The notes under the pieces were generated by a model, which was given only the letters and a program-made list of their open reading frames with translations, had not been told where the DNA came from and searched no databases. Source: Rallus limicola (taxonomy: Eukaryota; Chordata; Aves; Gruiformes; Rallidae). From it: a stretch of DNA of 64,000 bases. Position 1 is the stretch's first letter; every line of letters begins with the position of its first letter. Location of the stretch: assembly GCA_022605955.1 (NCBI GenBank), contig JAKCOZ010000001.1, forward strand, positions 22,498,146 through 22,562,145, given 5' to 3'. This document shows, piece by piece, positions 1-51,200 of this stretch. A program made the position numbers and the translations under genes.

Positions 1-3000
1 GTTCTCTGTTCAGTAACCATCACGTGGTAGAGTTCAAAACAACTTCACAAGTGCTGGTTGAGCACAGGAAAAGCCTCACTGGGACAGACCTGTAATGGAT
101 CTATTCAAAGATCTTTTATAAAAAAAGCAAACTTTAGAATGAAGTACATGATCTAGGATCTCTTTCAAATACTAGCCTGAAAAAGCTGCCTAGTTGCACC
201 ACCTTTCCACAGCCCAGTATCCTGTTTTAGGAGACAGGAGTAGCAGTTTGTAGCTTTGCTGGCTTTTAGTTTTACCATGACAAAAAGCCAACCTGCATCT
301 TTATGACTTACCACCAAAGTGTACAATTCAGGGGCAAATGCTTCTGCCAGACAAATGCCACATTCTCCAAGTAAGGGTGGGAACTTCACTCACATTCATT
401 GCAGCAAATAAAACATTTCTTGTGAGAAATAAACTTTGTGGAAAGCATCACAAACAAGCAAGACTCTTTGTATACTGTTCTTTTAGTTGACTTATATGTT
501 CCAAAGTAGAGTATTTTTTCCAAGACCAAAGCAAATACAGCAGGAACAATACAGATAAATAGATCTATTAAGCCAAACACAATTCTTCAAAAGTTTGCAG
601 CACTTAATCCTAAAGACTGAATATAATTGGCTTCAGAGAAATCAGACCTTAGTCTAGACAAAGCAAACTGTCCTATTAGCCAGCTGTTAGGTGGAATACT
701 ATGAGCTCTGGCAATGACAGACTTCATTCTCTGTCTCGATCACCAGCCATTTCTTCTGCAGGTAAAGACTTGAGTCACTGACCACTGTAGAAACAAAGGC
801 ATTTATAGCTCCTGGTTGTATCAGAATGAGTAACAATAACATTCTGGTTTTAAAGTTTCAGTCCTCAGCAGCTTTTGGCTTGAGCCAGCTGACATTACTT
901 ACCAGCAGTAAAAGTGAATTTCAAGGGCTCCCAGGAGAAATACTACTATACAAAGGAAAAAATAGTTTTTATAGAAACCAACACGCAGCATGACTGACTT
1001 TGCCATATTCATTTTACTACTTAGGTTTCCATCACCAATCCAAACTTATATCTAACCAAAAGAAACAAGAAAAGGTTTGGTTGCATGCGTTAGCTAATGA
1101 GCCACCACCGCCAACAGCTTCACAACGTAAGCAGTTCATGACAAACCCTCCAGGGAAAGAGTCCAACTTCACAAAACCAAGTCTGTAGGCACTTTACAAG
1201 GGGTACTCTACCTCAAACAGAGCAGAATACTGTTGATAAAAAAAAAAACCCTCCAGAACAAAGCAAAACCAAACCACCAGAAACACCACCACCACAAATG
1301 TTAGTCTTCAGATACCAAAAAGGGTATCTTGCCCATTCCCTGCCTTGCAAAGTTCAATTCTTTTGCTGTATTTGGTGGTCTCGATTAGTTTTTTAAAATC
1401 CATGGGGAGAACACTACATGTAAGTATTTATCCACCCTCTCCAAACAGAAAAGCAGAAAACCAGAAATTCTCTTAATGAGCACACGGCTCCAAGTGTGGA
1501 ACACTATCCAGCTGCATTTAAAGCAACACCTTGAGATATTTCACAGATCTTCCAGCATACTGTCCTGCCTATTATCCACCAAACAGCAGTCATGGAGAAA
1601 AACTCTGGAGCATAGCTGGCAAAAAAAAGTAAAGGTGCTTATATAGGTTTTTACGTGGGTACGAAGCTTGTATTTGTGACCCACTGAGACACTCCTTTGA
1701 AATCTACCACTTTCAGCTCACAACATTAGCATGACCAGGGAGCACAGTGTGACAAATCCAGAGGAGTCTGATGGAAACATGTAGTTTGTAGCATTGGCCT
1801 TCAGTCACAGTGATCAAGACTTTTCAAAATACACAGTTGCTCTGACAAAGAGCTCTTTCAGATCTTTGGAAAATCTTTGGCTAGTTAAATTTGAGATTAG
1901 TTTTAACACATGAATTGAAAAGATGCAAAGGCATGTCAAAATAAAGCAGGAATGATGTCTGGGCATATAGATATGTAAATCTCTGTCCCCTGTACTTAAA
2001 TTATTAAATTTCCCTCATGATTTCTTACTCCACTCAAATGAAATTTGGTTTTGAAACAGCAGAGAAGTTTCTGCCCCCGATACCTACAACACCCTGTGTT
2101 TTAAACTCCAGGCCACAGAACATACTAGTTTGTTCATTTGGGTTTGTTTGGGTTTTTTTTAAAACTATTTCAATCTTGTACTTCAGCAGTACATGGTTTC
2201 ATGAGGCCAGCGATCTTGGTCTTCATAAAGCACCTGGCACAATGAACAGATCTCCTAAGTCATTGCTGTCAACCATGAATTCTCTGTAAACTAAAAGCCA
2301 GGCTAAGAAGTAAACTCAAGCATCTGCACAGGATGCTCAAATCAAGCACCTTCTGCCACCTGGCTCTTCCAATGCCTTTGCTGCACCATTTATCTCTGGC
2401 TCTCATAAAACCACTGTCGCTGGAATCTAAGCATGTGCCCACCGCAGCACTGCTGAAGCAGCTCAGAAGCATGGAATGCTGTTTGCAGAAGATCAAGCAT
2501 TACCCAAAGTTGGAATGCAACACAGTAATGCTTCTGTTACCCCAAGCAGAGTACCAACATGCAAACACTGTACTGCCATATGGAGTCAAAATTGGGAGCG
2601 CTGACAACTGTAAACCACAAGATGACATGTGCTGGGAGAAATCAGCAGAGAAGTCATCCAAGGTAAAAGCAAGTATGACAAAGAGAGAGAAATACCTTTT
2701 TCCAGAGACTGCACACAATTAAAGAAAAAAAATTTAAAATAATTAAAAGAAAGAAATCAAGAGATGATTTAGTCATCAGCAGCATGAGACAAACCTGAGT
2801 GAAAACCAAGAGCAAGAACATGAAAATTCCATTTGACACCCTTCTGACAGTCCTACATCTGCTAATGTGACGGATCACAAACACTTCCACCTTCTTTTTG
2901 TGAAGAACATACACATCTTCACAAAATGCAATTAGCTGTCATACAATGTACTCTGATTGAAATGAGATTTTCACTTTGAAAAAATAAAACACAACCAGTA

Positions 3001-6000
3001 TGAGATTATTCCCTCTCACATTTCTCCAGAAAATTCCTTTAAGATGCAACAAGTGCTGGGCCTGGAGATTGAACCCAGAAAAGCTTTTTTCATTCCATGA
3101 TAATTCTGTCCAGTTTTCTGTATTTACACTGAAGCAAATGAGCAGAAGTCTGAAGAAATTAAACGCTTTAGAGTGCTAAAAATCAAAACATAAGCAATAC
3201 AATTTTTTTTAATTTCAGTATTTTAAAGTACAGAAAGTGGAAACTATGAATATCAAATACAAATTTAAACAAAGCCACTTGTCCTCCCCTAGAATAATCA
3301 ATGTGAACTACTTATAGAAACTTACAAATTTAAAGTAAAACCAAAACAAAATAAATACTGTACATACACTTTCCCTGCCTGCAGGCAAAAGAGGATGGGA
3401 AATACTGTTCTGAATTGAAAAAAATGCTCTTAAAGCTGCAGCATCCCATTTCCCAGCCAAATACTTAACACAGTAGTGCGTTTCTGTAAAAAGGAAGACA
3501 CACATACACCGACCCCTACCGAGCAGACAAGCTAACATTTTCAGAGACATTAGAAGGAAAGATAGAAATTAGACTATGAGAGTAGAAAAAGGAGAGGAAA
3601 AGACAAACGGGCCAGCAAAACATTACTACAAAACTAGTAAATATAGCCAAGAACTAGCCCCTTTTTAAATTTTTTTTTTTTCAAATTCCATGTGTTTTTT
3701 TTAAAAAAAAAGGTTCACCAAAGCATTGGCAGCAATAGACATTTCCCAGCAGAAGTGACAATACATATCAATATAATCTCTTAAAGTGATCCCTTTCATT
3801 CCCTTCCCACAGCATGAAACTCTTATGGCTTAATTTATATTAAAAGTAGAAAAAAGTCTTTTATTTCCCAACAGAAATGCAGCCCGTGAAGAACATGCAT
3901 TTCCTTATCAGTGCTACTTATATTTCCCATCCACTGCATGATTTACCACTCATACACTCCCACAAAGAGGGTTACTGGGGTGTTTTTTGTTGGGTTTCTT
4001 TTTTTGTTTGTTTTTTGGAAAAATGGATGTTGCAGCTTTTATTCTGGTTTAACCACAAATAGTAAGGCCCTTGGTTCAATGTATATTTCTTCTGTGAAAG
4101 AGTATCTCTGAGCTCACTCAGCCCAAAGCTACAAACAGCTTTTAATGGTCTGGAAGTATTATGTGAATGGAACTCTGGAAAGACACTAGATTTGGGGGTC
4201 ATGGTGGGAGTGTGAAGGGATTGGTGGGCATGTGGAGCCTAAATAGGGCACAAGTTATAGGCTTGTTAAAAAAAGGGGGGGGAGTAACGAGATTCACATC
4301 AGGTCTGAATCTGAAACCCTGCAAAAATGTTTTCACATTTACAGTTTGATGGCCTTTAAAGAAAGTAGCTTATGCCATACAGCAAAGCCTAGGGAAAGCT
4401 GAAGCTTCTAAAACGTGATCATGGCACTGTGCTCTCTTCTATCTGTACTAGTAAAGGTAACACAAGCACTACAACCACCAAAAATAATATACCCTCCCCA
4501 AGCCCCCCATGTGATCAGAAAGCAACGATTTTAACTCTCAACATCTAACCCTTTCAAAATTGTCTTTAAGAATGGATCAATGTAAAGTAATATAGGTTGC
4601 ATAGGTAATCTACCTCAGAGGTCAACAAAGGCTACCCTGTAGCCAGGGTTTATTAGCAAGTATAGTAGAAGAAGAAAAGGGAAAGTTGCTGGAAGAGTCT
4701 TTGATACAGTTTCTAGGTGGTCTTTCCATTTTCATGTTGGTTTTTTTCTCCTTTTTTTTTTTCAGGAACATGAGAACTTAGAGAACAGGAAACCCCCTGT
4801 GATATTTCATTTCCTATTGTTCTGTCTAAAGAAAAAAAAAAATTATGCCAAATCCAAGTTGTCTGACTTTTCAAAATAAGTTATCCTTGGAAACAAGTTA
4901 CCGTAGCAGGCTTAAGTCTCTTTGTTGTCCTGTCTGTGTTCCCTACTCCTTCCCTCTTCTACCCCAACTGAGACACCAAGGGAAAAATAGGGCTTTTTCT
5001 CTGCACTACAACATCACAAGGTTCAGTCCATCTACAGAAAGATTGGTGCAGTAGTGTTTTCATCTAGAACACAATAAAAATATCCCTACATACAAGTACA
5101 CAAAACAAGTGAGGTCACCACATCCTCTTCATGAGCTACCAGGAGATTTTTTTTTTCCTTTTTTTCTTTTTTATTCTTTTTTTTTTCTTTTTTTTTTTAA
5201 TAATTTTTTAAATAATGCTCATCATGGCAATTCTTTTAAATTACTACTTCTGATGTGGAACATCAGAATTACTTTCTGCTGGAAGCATGGATATTTGAAG
5301 AAAATGGGAATGAACCTCTGCCTGTTGACAGCCTATGAAGAGACTATTACATAAAATCATGACAGTGGAGAGCCACTTTGAAACAAAAAAGGTAGAAAGT
5401 AAAGAAAGAATAAAATCAGGAAGAAATAATATATACGGGCCCAGCCACATCTGTGATCCAACAGTAAGATACAGATAAATAATGCTGATGGTCAGAAAAG
5501 AGACTCTGTATAAGCCAGTTGCATGTACAAGATAGCATACTCTGTATTTTAAGATTCCTTACTCCAGATTCTATTCTGGCATACTTCTATTTCAGATAAG
5601 TGTCCTCAAAAAAACGCCTTTAAGGAGAGAGTGAGAGCTCATTCTTCATTCTGCTCTGAATCCGACTACTGCCCTAAACTGGAATTTTCTAGTCTTAAAA
5701 ACTATACAGCCAGCAAAAAGGAAACAGTTTGGTTCAATATGCTAAAGCTGCAACAGTTTCCACAGCATGGCAGGCACAAATGCATTTGCTTAAGCTTAAG
5801 CACAGAGACTATTTATACTGGTATATAATTTTAAATAATATTGACAGCATAACGTATTTCTTTGACTTACTTTGGTGAGAACATATCAGAAGATAGTTAA
5901 AATATTCGCTTTTAACTATTTCTATCTGGAAAACATAGCACCTGAGAACAGCAAGTACTTATAATCACTTTCAGCACCTGTAGAGTACCTCTTAGCTTAT

Positions 6001-8100
6001 GTCCTGCTTTTCAGAAATCCTTTGTGATCTCCATTCCAAATAATCTAAACAGGGTTCAGAGTTACCATTAAATTTAAAAAAAAACCCCAAGACTGAAAAC
6101 ATGGTTTTGTGAAACCAGAATTCACAAAAAAAATAAAGAGGTTAGAAAAAAATCACTCATATGCACACACACAGAACTACAAAATTGAGTCAACACAATG
6201 TGGAAGCGGGGCTGCAAAAAGCTCCTAAATCCTAATTCTCAAGCTCCAGAGGAAGCAAAGCCATGACAGTGACCTGGTGTGCAGGGGCAGCATGTTTTGA
6301 TGTTCCCAAATTCGAACCAGGGTAACATATTGCTACGTAGTTCTGATCCTGCAATGATCAAAACCACCTGACATGAGACCTTCTCCCATGACTCTGTAAA
6401 GGCATTCATAATCTAGCCTAGATAAAAATAACGCTGCACAAATATTCTGGGAAGTCCAACTTAATGTGCTTTAAACCACATCACGAGGTAACGATACCGG
6501 TATAGAATATGGAGGAAGGAAAAACTGGTATGGAAAGTTAAATGAATTCAGTGACTTGGATAGCTATGCCTGAGTATTTTTACTCTTAGCAACCAACCAA
6601 AAAAAGAAAAAATAAAAGCCCAAAACAACCAAGAATATTGTTGTCACTAGCACATTAATGTTTACATTTTGGCTGGACCCTGCAAAATGCCCTTTTTCCA
6701 GACTCAAGTAAAAGTATTCACCTTTCCGCCTTCATCCCCATCCCCCAAAAGTTAAATATTTAATTTTATATTACAGAAAAATACAAATTTTAAATCAAAA
6801 TTATTTACATTAATTCAGAATTGGCATTTGCTGTCAGCGCTGGATGAAGCCTGACACAAATGACCATTCTGATACCAGTAAGCTACTTAATGCTCATATA
6901 TGCACCAGTTAAGACTTTTAATCGGCTGTCTCACCCAGCTCCGAAAGCAACACATGTTCTCCTGCCTTCCTGACTCCCCAGTAAAGTGTGTTTAAAGTAC
7001 AATATTAGTATTTTAATGCTTCTTCCGTGCTACATGAAGTAATATGCCAAATCTAAGACCTCAATGTATATCTTAAAGAGTTATTTCAGAGTAATTGTTC
7101 TGAAGAAACATGTATCTTAACCGGTGTCCCAGCTCCTCCAAAAAGATATATAAGGTTTCCCTCCTTTGTACCAACTCTTAAATACCTTATACAAATACAA
7201 TTTCAGGAGGCTTTTTTACAGAAGAAAATCATCACAGACACATCATCAAGAGAGAAAGTATGCGCTCCAATTTGGAGGAAAGGGATGCAGTTTAAAGCAA
7301 GTTAGCTACTGGACTGACGTAAGAAGAACCTTTTGCCTTTAGGTGTCTCTTCTAGTCCATCAAATAAATAAATCTGTATTAAAGAGGACAGGTCAAAAAA
7401 TAATCAAGCTGGCAGAGAATATGCAACTTGCAAGTCAACAGAAGCCCAGCCAATAGCTTACAAAAAAGCAGGAAAAAAAAATAAAGATTCCATATGCCTT
7501 AATTTAAAAAATAATTAATAATGCATCTCATCCCTACTTAAGACTATAACCTGAATATCAAATTTAGGAGTCCAGACTAATCACAATTAATGTGGCTCTC
7601 CACTGCACCAAACATACATTATCAAAACAATTAAAAACGTTCACATTCTTAAATCTAAATTAATAACCCCCACAAAAGTCTTCCAAATAAATAGATTTTA
7701 AAATGAATTTAAAAGTTGTCAAAAATCTATCAGAAATAAATTATTGATAAACCACCTTCATCATCTTCCCCTCGTTAATTAGGTCAGAAACTACCAGCAA
7801 CGAATGATATTCAAGCCCTGATGAGAGACGGTTTCTCACGGTCCATGTCTCTCTGAAGATTTCCCCGTTCCTGTATGGTTATTGCTGAGCAGGTGTGGCA
7901 CAGTGAAAATGCAGCATTGGGTTGTTTTTTTTTTTTGTTGTCATTTTTTCTCTTTCTTTCTTGTTTTTGTTCATCAGGCAGTGTTTTATATGGTACATGC
8001 AAGTCTGCTTCAAGCAGAGGAATAACAGCAGCTCCAGGCTCTGTTGACCTCAATACTGGTCTGTGTAGGAAAGACAGCAGTAGTAGAAGTAGCAGCTACA
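1..8100 (-). other. KDM7A: KDM7A 3' UTR grading into downstream intergenic DNA
   Basis: No exon with homology I recognise lies here on either strand. KDM7A has a long 3' UTR of several kilobases in mammals, so much of this stretch is probably transcribed. AATAAA hexamers on the minus strand are at 5170-5175 (inside an A-rich tract), 4649-4654, 4038-4043 and 3860-3865. The one at 4649-4654 has a T/G-rich stretch just downstream and is the most plausible. The true end cannot be set from sequence. Confidence 0.55.
5148..5215. repeat. T-rich (plus) / A-rich (minus) low-complexity tract
   Basis: About 65 bases that are nearly all T on the plus strand, broken by a few C and A. If the KDM7A 3' UTR reaches this far, the transcript carries an internal A-rich run that could be mis-primed by oligo-dT and mimic a poly(A) site. 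Confidence 0.8.
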
Positions 8101-44975
<36,875 letters not shown>

Positions 44976-45166
44976 CTGGAATAATATTTTTAAAATGTTA
45001 ATGAGAATACATGAAAGATTTATTTTTCAAGTTAAAAAATAAATAAATCTTCAGTTTTTACCAGAACACACTTAGTCTACAAAATTGTATTGATACCAAA
45101 TTATCTCAACTACTGGGTTGCCAGGTAGATTTGGAGTAATAACTTGTTCACCACTGAACAGAGAAT

Positions 45167-45227
45167 GCAAAAAAAAAAAAAAAAAAACCCTCAAAAAAAA
45201 CCCAAACAAAAAAACCCCAACACCCAA
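45167..45227. repeat. A-rich low-complexity tract
   Basis: About 19 consecutive A followed by A-rich sequence with C clusters. No element body adjoins it that I recognise, so it is not clearly a retroposon tail. Confidence 0.75.
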
Positions 45228-48200
45228 GCCATAAAAAGTAAACAAGAATCAGGTTTCTTTTTAAATGATTCTATGATTTATACCCATTACCCCTTAGCGC
45301 CCCAAAAAGCTTTGATCCTAATTAGAGGAAACAGTTTGTGCAAAATCATTCAAGTAATTTTCCTTACAAAACTTGAGTAAAAAATAAAATAAAACTCTGG
45401 ATTCTATGTGCTGTCAATTTATAGAAAACATATTTGTTTCTTGGTTTTACTTTTTTTCTGCAGTAGATACTTAACCGACTCCCACCCCAAAGGCAAATCG
45501 ATGAAGACTACTTCCACACTCTTCCTGTAATCTTTAAACTACTAGTACTAGCTAAGTTACACAAGTGACCATATAAATCACTCTGTAGAAGTGTTTTAGT
45601 TTTAAAATAGCAACAAGTATTTCAAAGAACACTTGAGAGATGTAATATTTTCCTGGTAACCATTTTTTTCCCAGATAAAACAACGTGGGATTAAAGTTGA
45701 AGATCTCTGTAACAGTCATGACAAAGGATCTACACTGCTGTGTATCTAAATCCCACAATTATAAAGTCAAAACGAAGTGTATTTTCTTAGAAGTTGAAAC
45801 AAGAGGTGAATTGAAGAAGATGAACCTTTGCCCAAAGTTCAAGGGAAAAAAAAAAAGTAATCCCTGCATGCTGGCAGAATCTGAATCCTGGCAGAGCTCT
45901 CTCAAAAGTTCACTGACATAAAATTGCTGATTTGATAATACAGAAACAAGACTACAACACTGAACATTTTACAACAAAATTAGGTATTTACAGTCAATGC
46001 AGCCTCGTAACAGGAGAATTGGAACAATACTCCATTCAGGTAACCCGTTTCATATCAGAAGTGTAATGACAGCTTAAACACTGCGGCTTTGAAATGATCC
46101 AGCTACATGAAGTCTTTTCCCTGGCAGCCTAGTGCCAGAACTGCTGCCACGCTCCAGTAAGTGTCAGTACATGCTGCCAAAACAGTATACTGAACAGTCT
46201 AGCTATTCAAAGCGCACCAATGAGCAAATCAAACCTGAAACTGAAGAGCATCTCCCATGCTCAATGAGAAGTACACCATTATGAACTCGCTGTAAACAGA
46301 TTCTGCTCGTTGTTGCGCCTCTCCAGTCACTACACACCACATGAAAATTAGGAATTACAAAGCGTTTTTATATACAAATTAAAAGTCTAAATGCAAAACT
46401 CAGCTGCCATAGTTTATGATAATTCTTGCAACATTTGATACCTGTTTTAAGACCACAACTACAGGAATTGTTATTACATGAAAAATCAGCTGACAAACAA
46501 AAAGTAAGGCAGAAGCAGTCTTTAAAAATGCATGTCCATTTCCTTCCACTCATGTTCTCTTTTTATAGAATAGATGAGTGGCTCATAATCCTGTGTCTTA
46601 TAAGAAAACTGTTTTTAAAACGTACACTCTGAAAGCCCCAAAACAGAAAGGTAATTTTAGGAATTTTTTAGGAATCCCATTATGTTAGCTAAATTTCTGG
46701 GTTTTGAGCAGCTAAAGCTATTTATGTTGGGCTGTATCTCCATCAAATTTACTCAATTTTTCAATGAAACATAGTGCTCCATGGGAACAATCCACTTACT
46801 CCCTTTCCTTTTCTTGGTGTTTACCTGATATATTCATAACCACCCCAATCCAATCAGCCTCTTTAACAGTAAGAACTCTGCATCAAAGTACAGTAAAAAT
46901 GTAACAACTGTTTGTCATATTCTATTTAAGAATGTCAATTTTATCATCTGTTATAGAATGCAACAGATAACATAATTTCTCCTTTATTTTCAGGCTAAGT
47001 ACTAAACACGTTCTCTGGCTTGATTGCCTTTCATGAAGGCAAATAGGGTATCATGTTCAGAGACAGGAGGCGACACTAGAATGGCGTTAGAGTACCTGGA
47101 ATAGCCATTCAATAACGAAATTAAATGTTGTCGGTCTACTACTTCTGTTCTAAACTCAGAGTAACTGTAAAGACAAAACACTACTGGGAGATATTGGAAG
47201 TGAAACTAGTAGCAGATACCTGACTGATGCAAAGGGCAAATGAAGTGCCAGCACCTGCAAGAGCAAGTGTTGCCAAAGATGCCACAGAGCACACGGATAA
47301 AATACAGCACCATTTCAAGTCACTTTCCTGATCCCTTTCTCCAAGGTACCTAGATGAATCTGGCATTAATCATTCTGGCTACTAGCAAGCAATCAATTAC
47401 TGCGGTAAGTGCAACTTCAGACCTCAAGCATCAAAGCAAGGTCACCAAGAGGTAGCAGACAGCCTGGAAACCATTAACATACTCAAACATACTAACACGC
47501 CCAGTCCACTGATGTTTTTCCTGAATGAAATATCATTATTACCCTTCACCTCACTATCCATCTGGGTTGAAATGTCATTAGTATATATTATCTAGTTTCT
47601 GAATTGATCATCTCCTGCAGGGAGGTTGTAGACTAAACCTCCATAACAGTGAGAAGTTTACAGTATTACACATAAAAAGTAAAATACAATAATAATTTTT
47701 TTAAAAACAAACTGTAAGAGACTATGCAAAAAATACACATCTAATTCTGTTCATGAGAGTGAAAAACCTCAACAGGACCAATTTATTTGAAATGGTTATA
47801 AAAGCAGTAGCAAGGTAAAGAAGAAAAATCTTTAACAGACTCCATTGTATCAGTCCCTGAGTGGTCAGACTTGTATAACTTCCCCAAAATACCTAGTATT
47901 GAGGCAAGGTCAGCAAGAGACAGTAGAAGAATCAGGGAAGTACTCAGCATTTTCACACAGAACACGCCTATCCTTGGCAAGTGAAAAAATCCTTTGCTAC
48001 TCAAAGTTTGAGGAATCAATTCTCCAGTCTTAAGTCTCATTATAAAGTGAATACTTTTTATTAAGTCAACTTTCCAGATGATTATTGTACTTGTAGCTAT
48101 GTAAAAGGAGCAAGTGTAAATCAAAACCAATCAGAGGACAACTATCTAACATATTTGATATATACCAATGGACCTCTGCTTTTCTGTAAAAAGAAAACAA

Positions 48201-51200
48201 GGCTTCTTTCACAAAGGGGGGAAATAAAAATCCTGCAGAGGCTATTCTCTATTGCAGCATTATTAATTTAGAATTTAAGAGATGAGTACAGATAATTTGG
48301 TATGACAGCTTCAGCAACTATTTCACAATTATGCCAAAATGCTTTATACAAGGAGTTTGCAAAAGTCCAGAAGGTTTACAGGAAGCATTATCCCTGATGA
48401 CTGCACAGCTGTAGGCAGTAAGCCACCAAAGACAAACAGCACCTCTTCTCTCCTACAGCAGTACGACACCGTGAACAAGTACTGGATCCATGTCAGTCAC
48501 CACACAGGCTGCTGCACCTTCCAAATCTCATACCTGCTTATTCTCAATCCAGTCTGTTTTTTCTCTTCCCTACTTCTGATGTTATCAAACACGAACACGA
48601 CATTTTAGAGATTGCTTAACTGTCTCTGTTGGACTGAGAGAATTCTGGTTTAAGACACAAACCAAAGCACTCTTGTTTCAAGGCCTTATTATCAGTGTCC
48701 TTAAAGGAACACAACTACTTGAAAAGCTACTTTATCTTATTAAAACAAGTAGCATATATATAAAATTTCGAGTACAGAAGGGAATGATTAAACTCATAGC
48801 ACAAGTCAAGATATGAGTAAAATTTGGATGCCCATTTTCCTAATTTTATTGGCACAGCTGAAAACACTAACATGCCAGATTATCATCTGTCAGCAAGACA
48901 TTCCTACTAGGAAATTTCTGAGTTTTCCTGTATACAAGACATACTGAAAATATACATGTTGAAAATTCAAAGATGTAAGCAATTTTTGATGATCTAATGA
49001 AAGACCTGCAGAAAACAGATGTATCATCCTCAACATGGAAGAAATTAGTTCATTTCTCAAGAAGCTGGGTCATACACAGTACACCATCCTCTTGGATTCT
49101 GTCTTCTGTTCCTTTCCCATCATCAATTCTGTGAACTCCTTTTTCACCTCTTTCAGTAGCATATGGAAAACAATCTAACAGGCTCTTCTTGCTACATGTA
49201 ATTGCTCTTATGACATTTACTAGAGTGGCTTCCACTTCTTGGAACACCAGCAGGATACTACCTACCTGTAAGCTTCACCTATCAGGTAAGGAGACATGAC
49301 AGGCCATCGATCACAGGAACTTCTTCAACAGATACTGTGAGATAGATACTGTTTTACAATTAAATATTGATCCAGAGTTCAAAACCAAGCCAGAGTGTTG
49401 GGTTTTTTTTAAACACTTTCTTCTTGAGACCCAAAAGGTTCAAGCCCAAAGACCTCTTTGGTTTTTCACAGTCTGACCTGAATAGTTTGACTTCTTTGCT
49501 GTCATTGTGCAGCAAAAATGAAGGTTTGGAACTCCTGCTAGCATGTTTATTTAGGCACAATATTTTGCAACATTTCCAAGCTGTAAAATTACTGAGAAGT
49601 ACATTTTCCAAGACCCCCCTATACTATCCCTGAATAAACACTTAAGGTAATGTTCATTTCCTTCCTCTACTACCCCATTCCTGAAGAAGAATTTGGCACA
49701 TCTTACTCTTCAAGTCCACCCTTGCATCAGCACCCACAACCTTTCCTTGCTATGCCTTCAGAGAGCACTGCAGGCTTTTGACATCCAGTAGGAAGAAAAA
49801 TCAACAGAAATCCTGGAACAGTGAGAAAACACTAGGAGTATTAGAGCATGTTCCCTGTTACTAGGAGTGCAGGGCTATAGACAATTACAAGCGTATAGGC
49901 AAGCTTCCTATTATCTGACAGAGCAGATCACCAAACTCCTTTTTCTATTTCCAGTTACCCACAGAACAGCTGTGGATATATAACTATATATATATTTAGC
50001 CCCTTCTGTGTCTTCACAGGGATGAAGATATACATCAATTCCAAAAGTAGCAAAAATTGATTAGGAACGGACAGCCTTAATTGTCCAAAAACTGAAGTCA
50101 CTACTACAGGGTGCAGTTCCACATAATAGAAACCAAGTGTAGTTGTTGCTGAAGAAAGGTCTCACTCCATTTCCCCCAACTGTCTGAGCACCGACTTCCA
50201 TTGGTTCTCTCACCAGATCTAAACCATCAGGTAGCCACATGACAAGTCAGTTTAACAAGCTGATTCAAAGGGGAAAAAAGTTAACCTTTTTCAGATAGGC
50301 TTTAGAAACCCTAACAATAAGCTTCCTATAAATAAAAAAATAAATACAATGGTAGGTATACCTTACTGTTAGATGCAGTTATTTACCAAATATACAACTT
50401 AGTTATTTTCAAGACACACCATTTGGAAATATCCTGTGTTATTTCACCTCTACACTATTTTTTGTCTTTCTAAAAATGATTGCTACACAACAGGAAAGAG
50501 ATATCTGTTTATCAATCTCACACTGACAAAATGCACATATATGGAGACCAACACTCGCCTTTTTAGATTTCCCCTCCTTCAAAAGGCATGAAGTTACACA
50601 GAAGCAACAGCACTGATCAAAACCCACAAAGCAGCATGGGAAAGTGCAAGGGAAGTGCATGCTATCTCTCAGTCTTACCACAATAAACCCAGTAACAATT
50701 CTGGAATTACAATACTAGTAATTTTAGGCTTACAAGGATTTACTTTTGTGACTAAATAATTTTAAAGAGGTTACAAGCTTGAATGAACTAGATACAGAAC
50801 CATACTGCCTTAAAATGAATTACAGGAAACAATACCCAACATAAAAATATTTGTGATTTTTTTTTCATATTCACTTTCCAAAACAAAATACGTGTTACAA
50901 AGGAAAAATTGATATAAACACAACTCAAATAGCAGGCATAAAAATATTGGTAGTAATAACCCTACAAATATTAAAGTAAATATAAAAGTAAAAATACTTA
51001 TAGTAGAGTAACCCCAAAAAAACCTGAAACAAAAACACACACACACAAAACACCCAAAACCACCACCACCAAAAACTCAACACAAAAAAACCCCAGGATA
51101 ATGGCTACTTGTAGCAAATATTCCCCTTTCTCAGAGCTACCAACTTTCTCCAGGAAAAAAAAATATTTTTTTAGATTTGTACAGAATATATATGCTGGCC

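Noticed and set aside
2333..2722. 129-codon plus-strand open frame downstream of KDM7A
   Set aside because: No recognisable domain or family, no splice or promoter context; it lies in the probable 3' UTR on the opposite strand.
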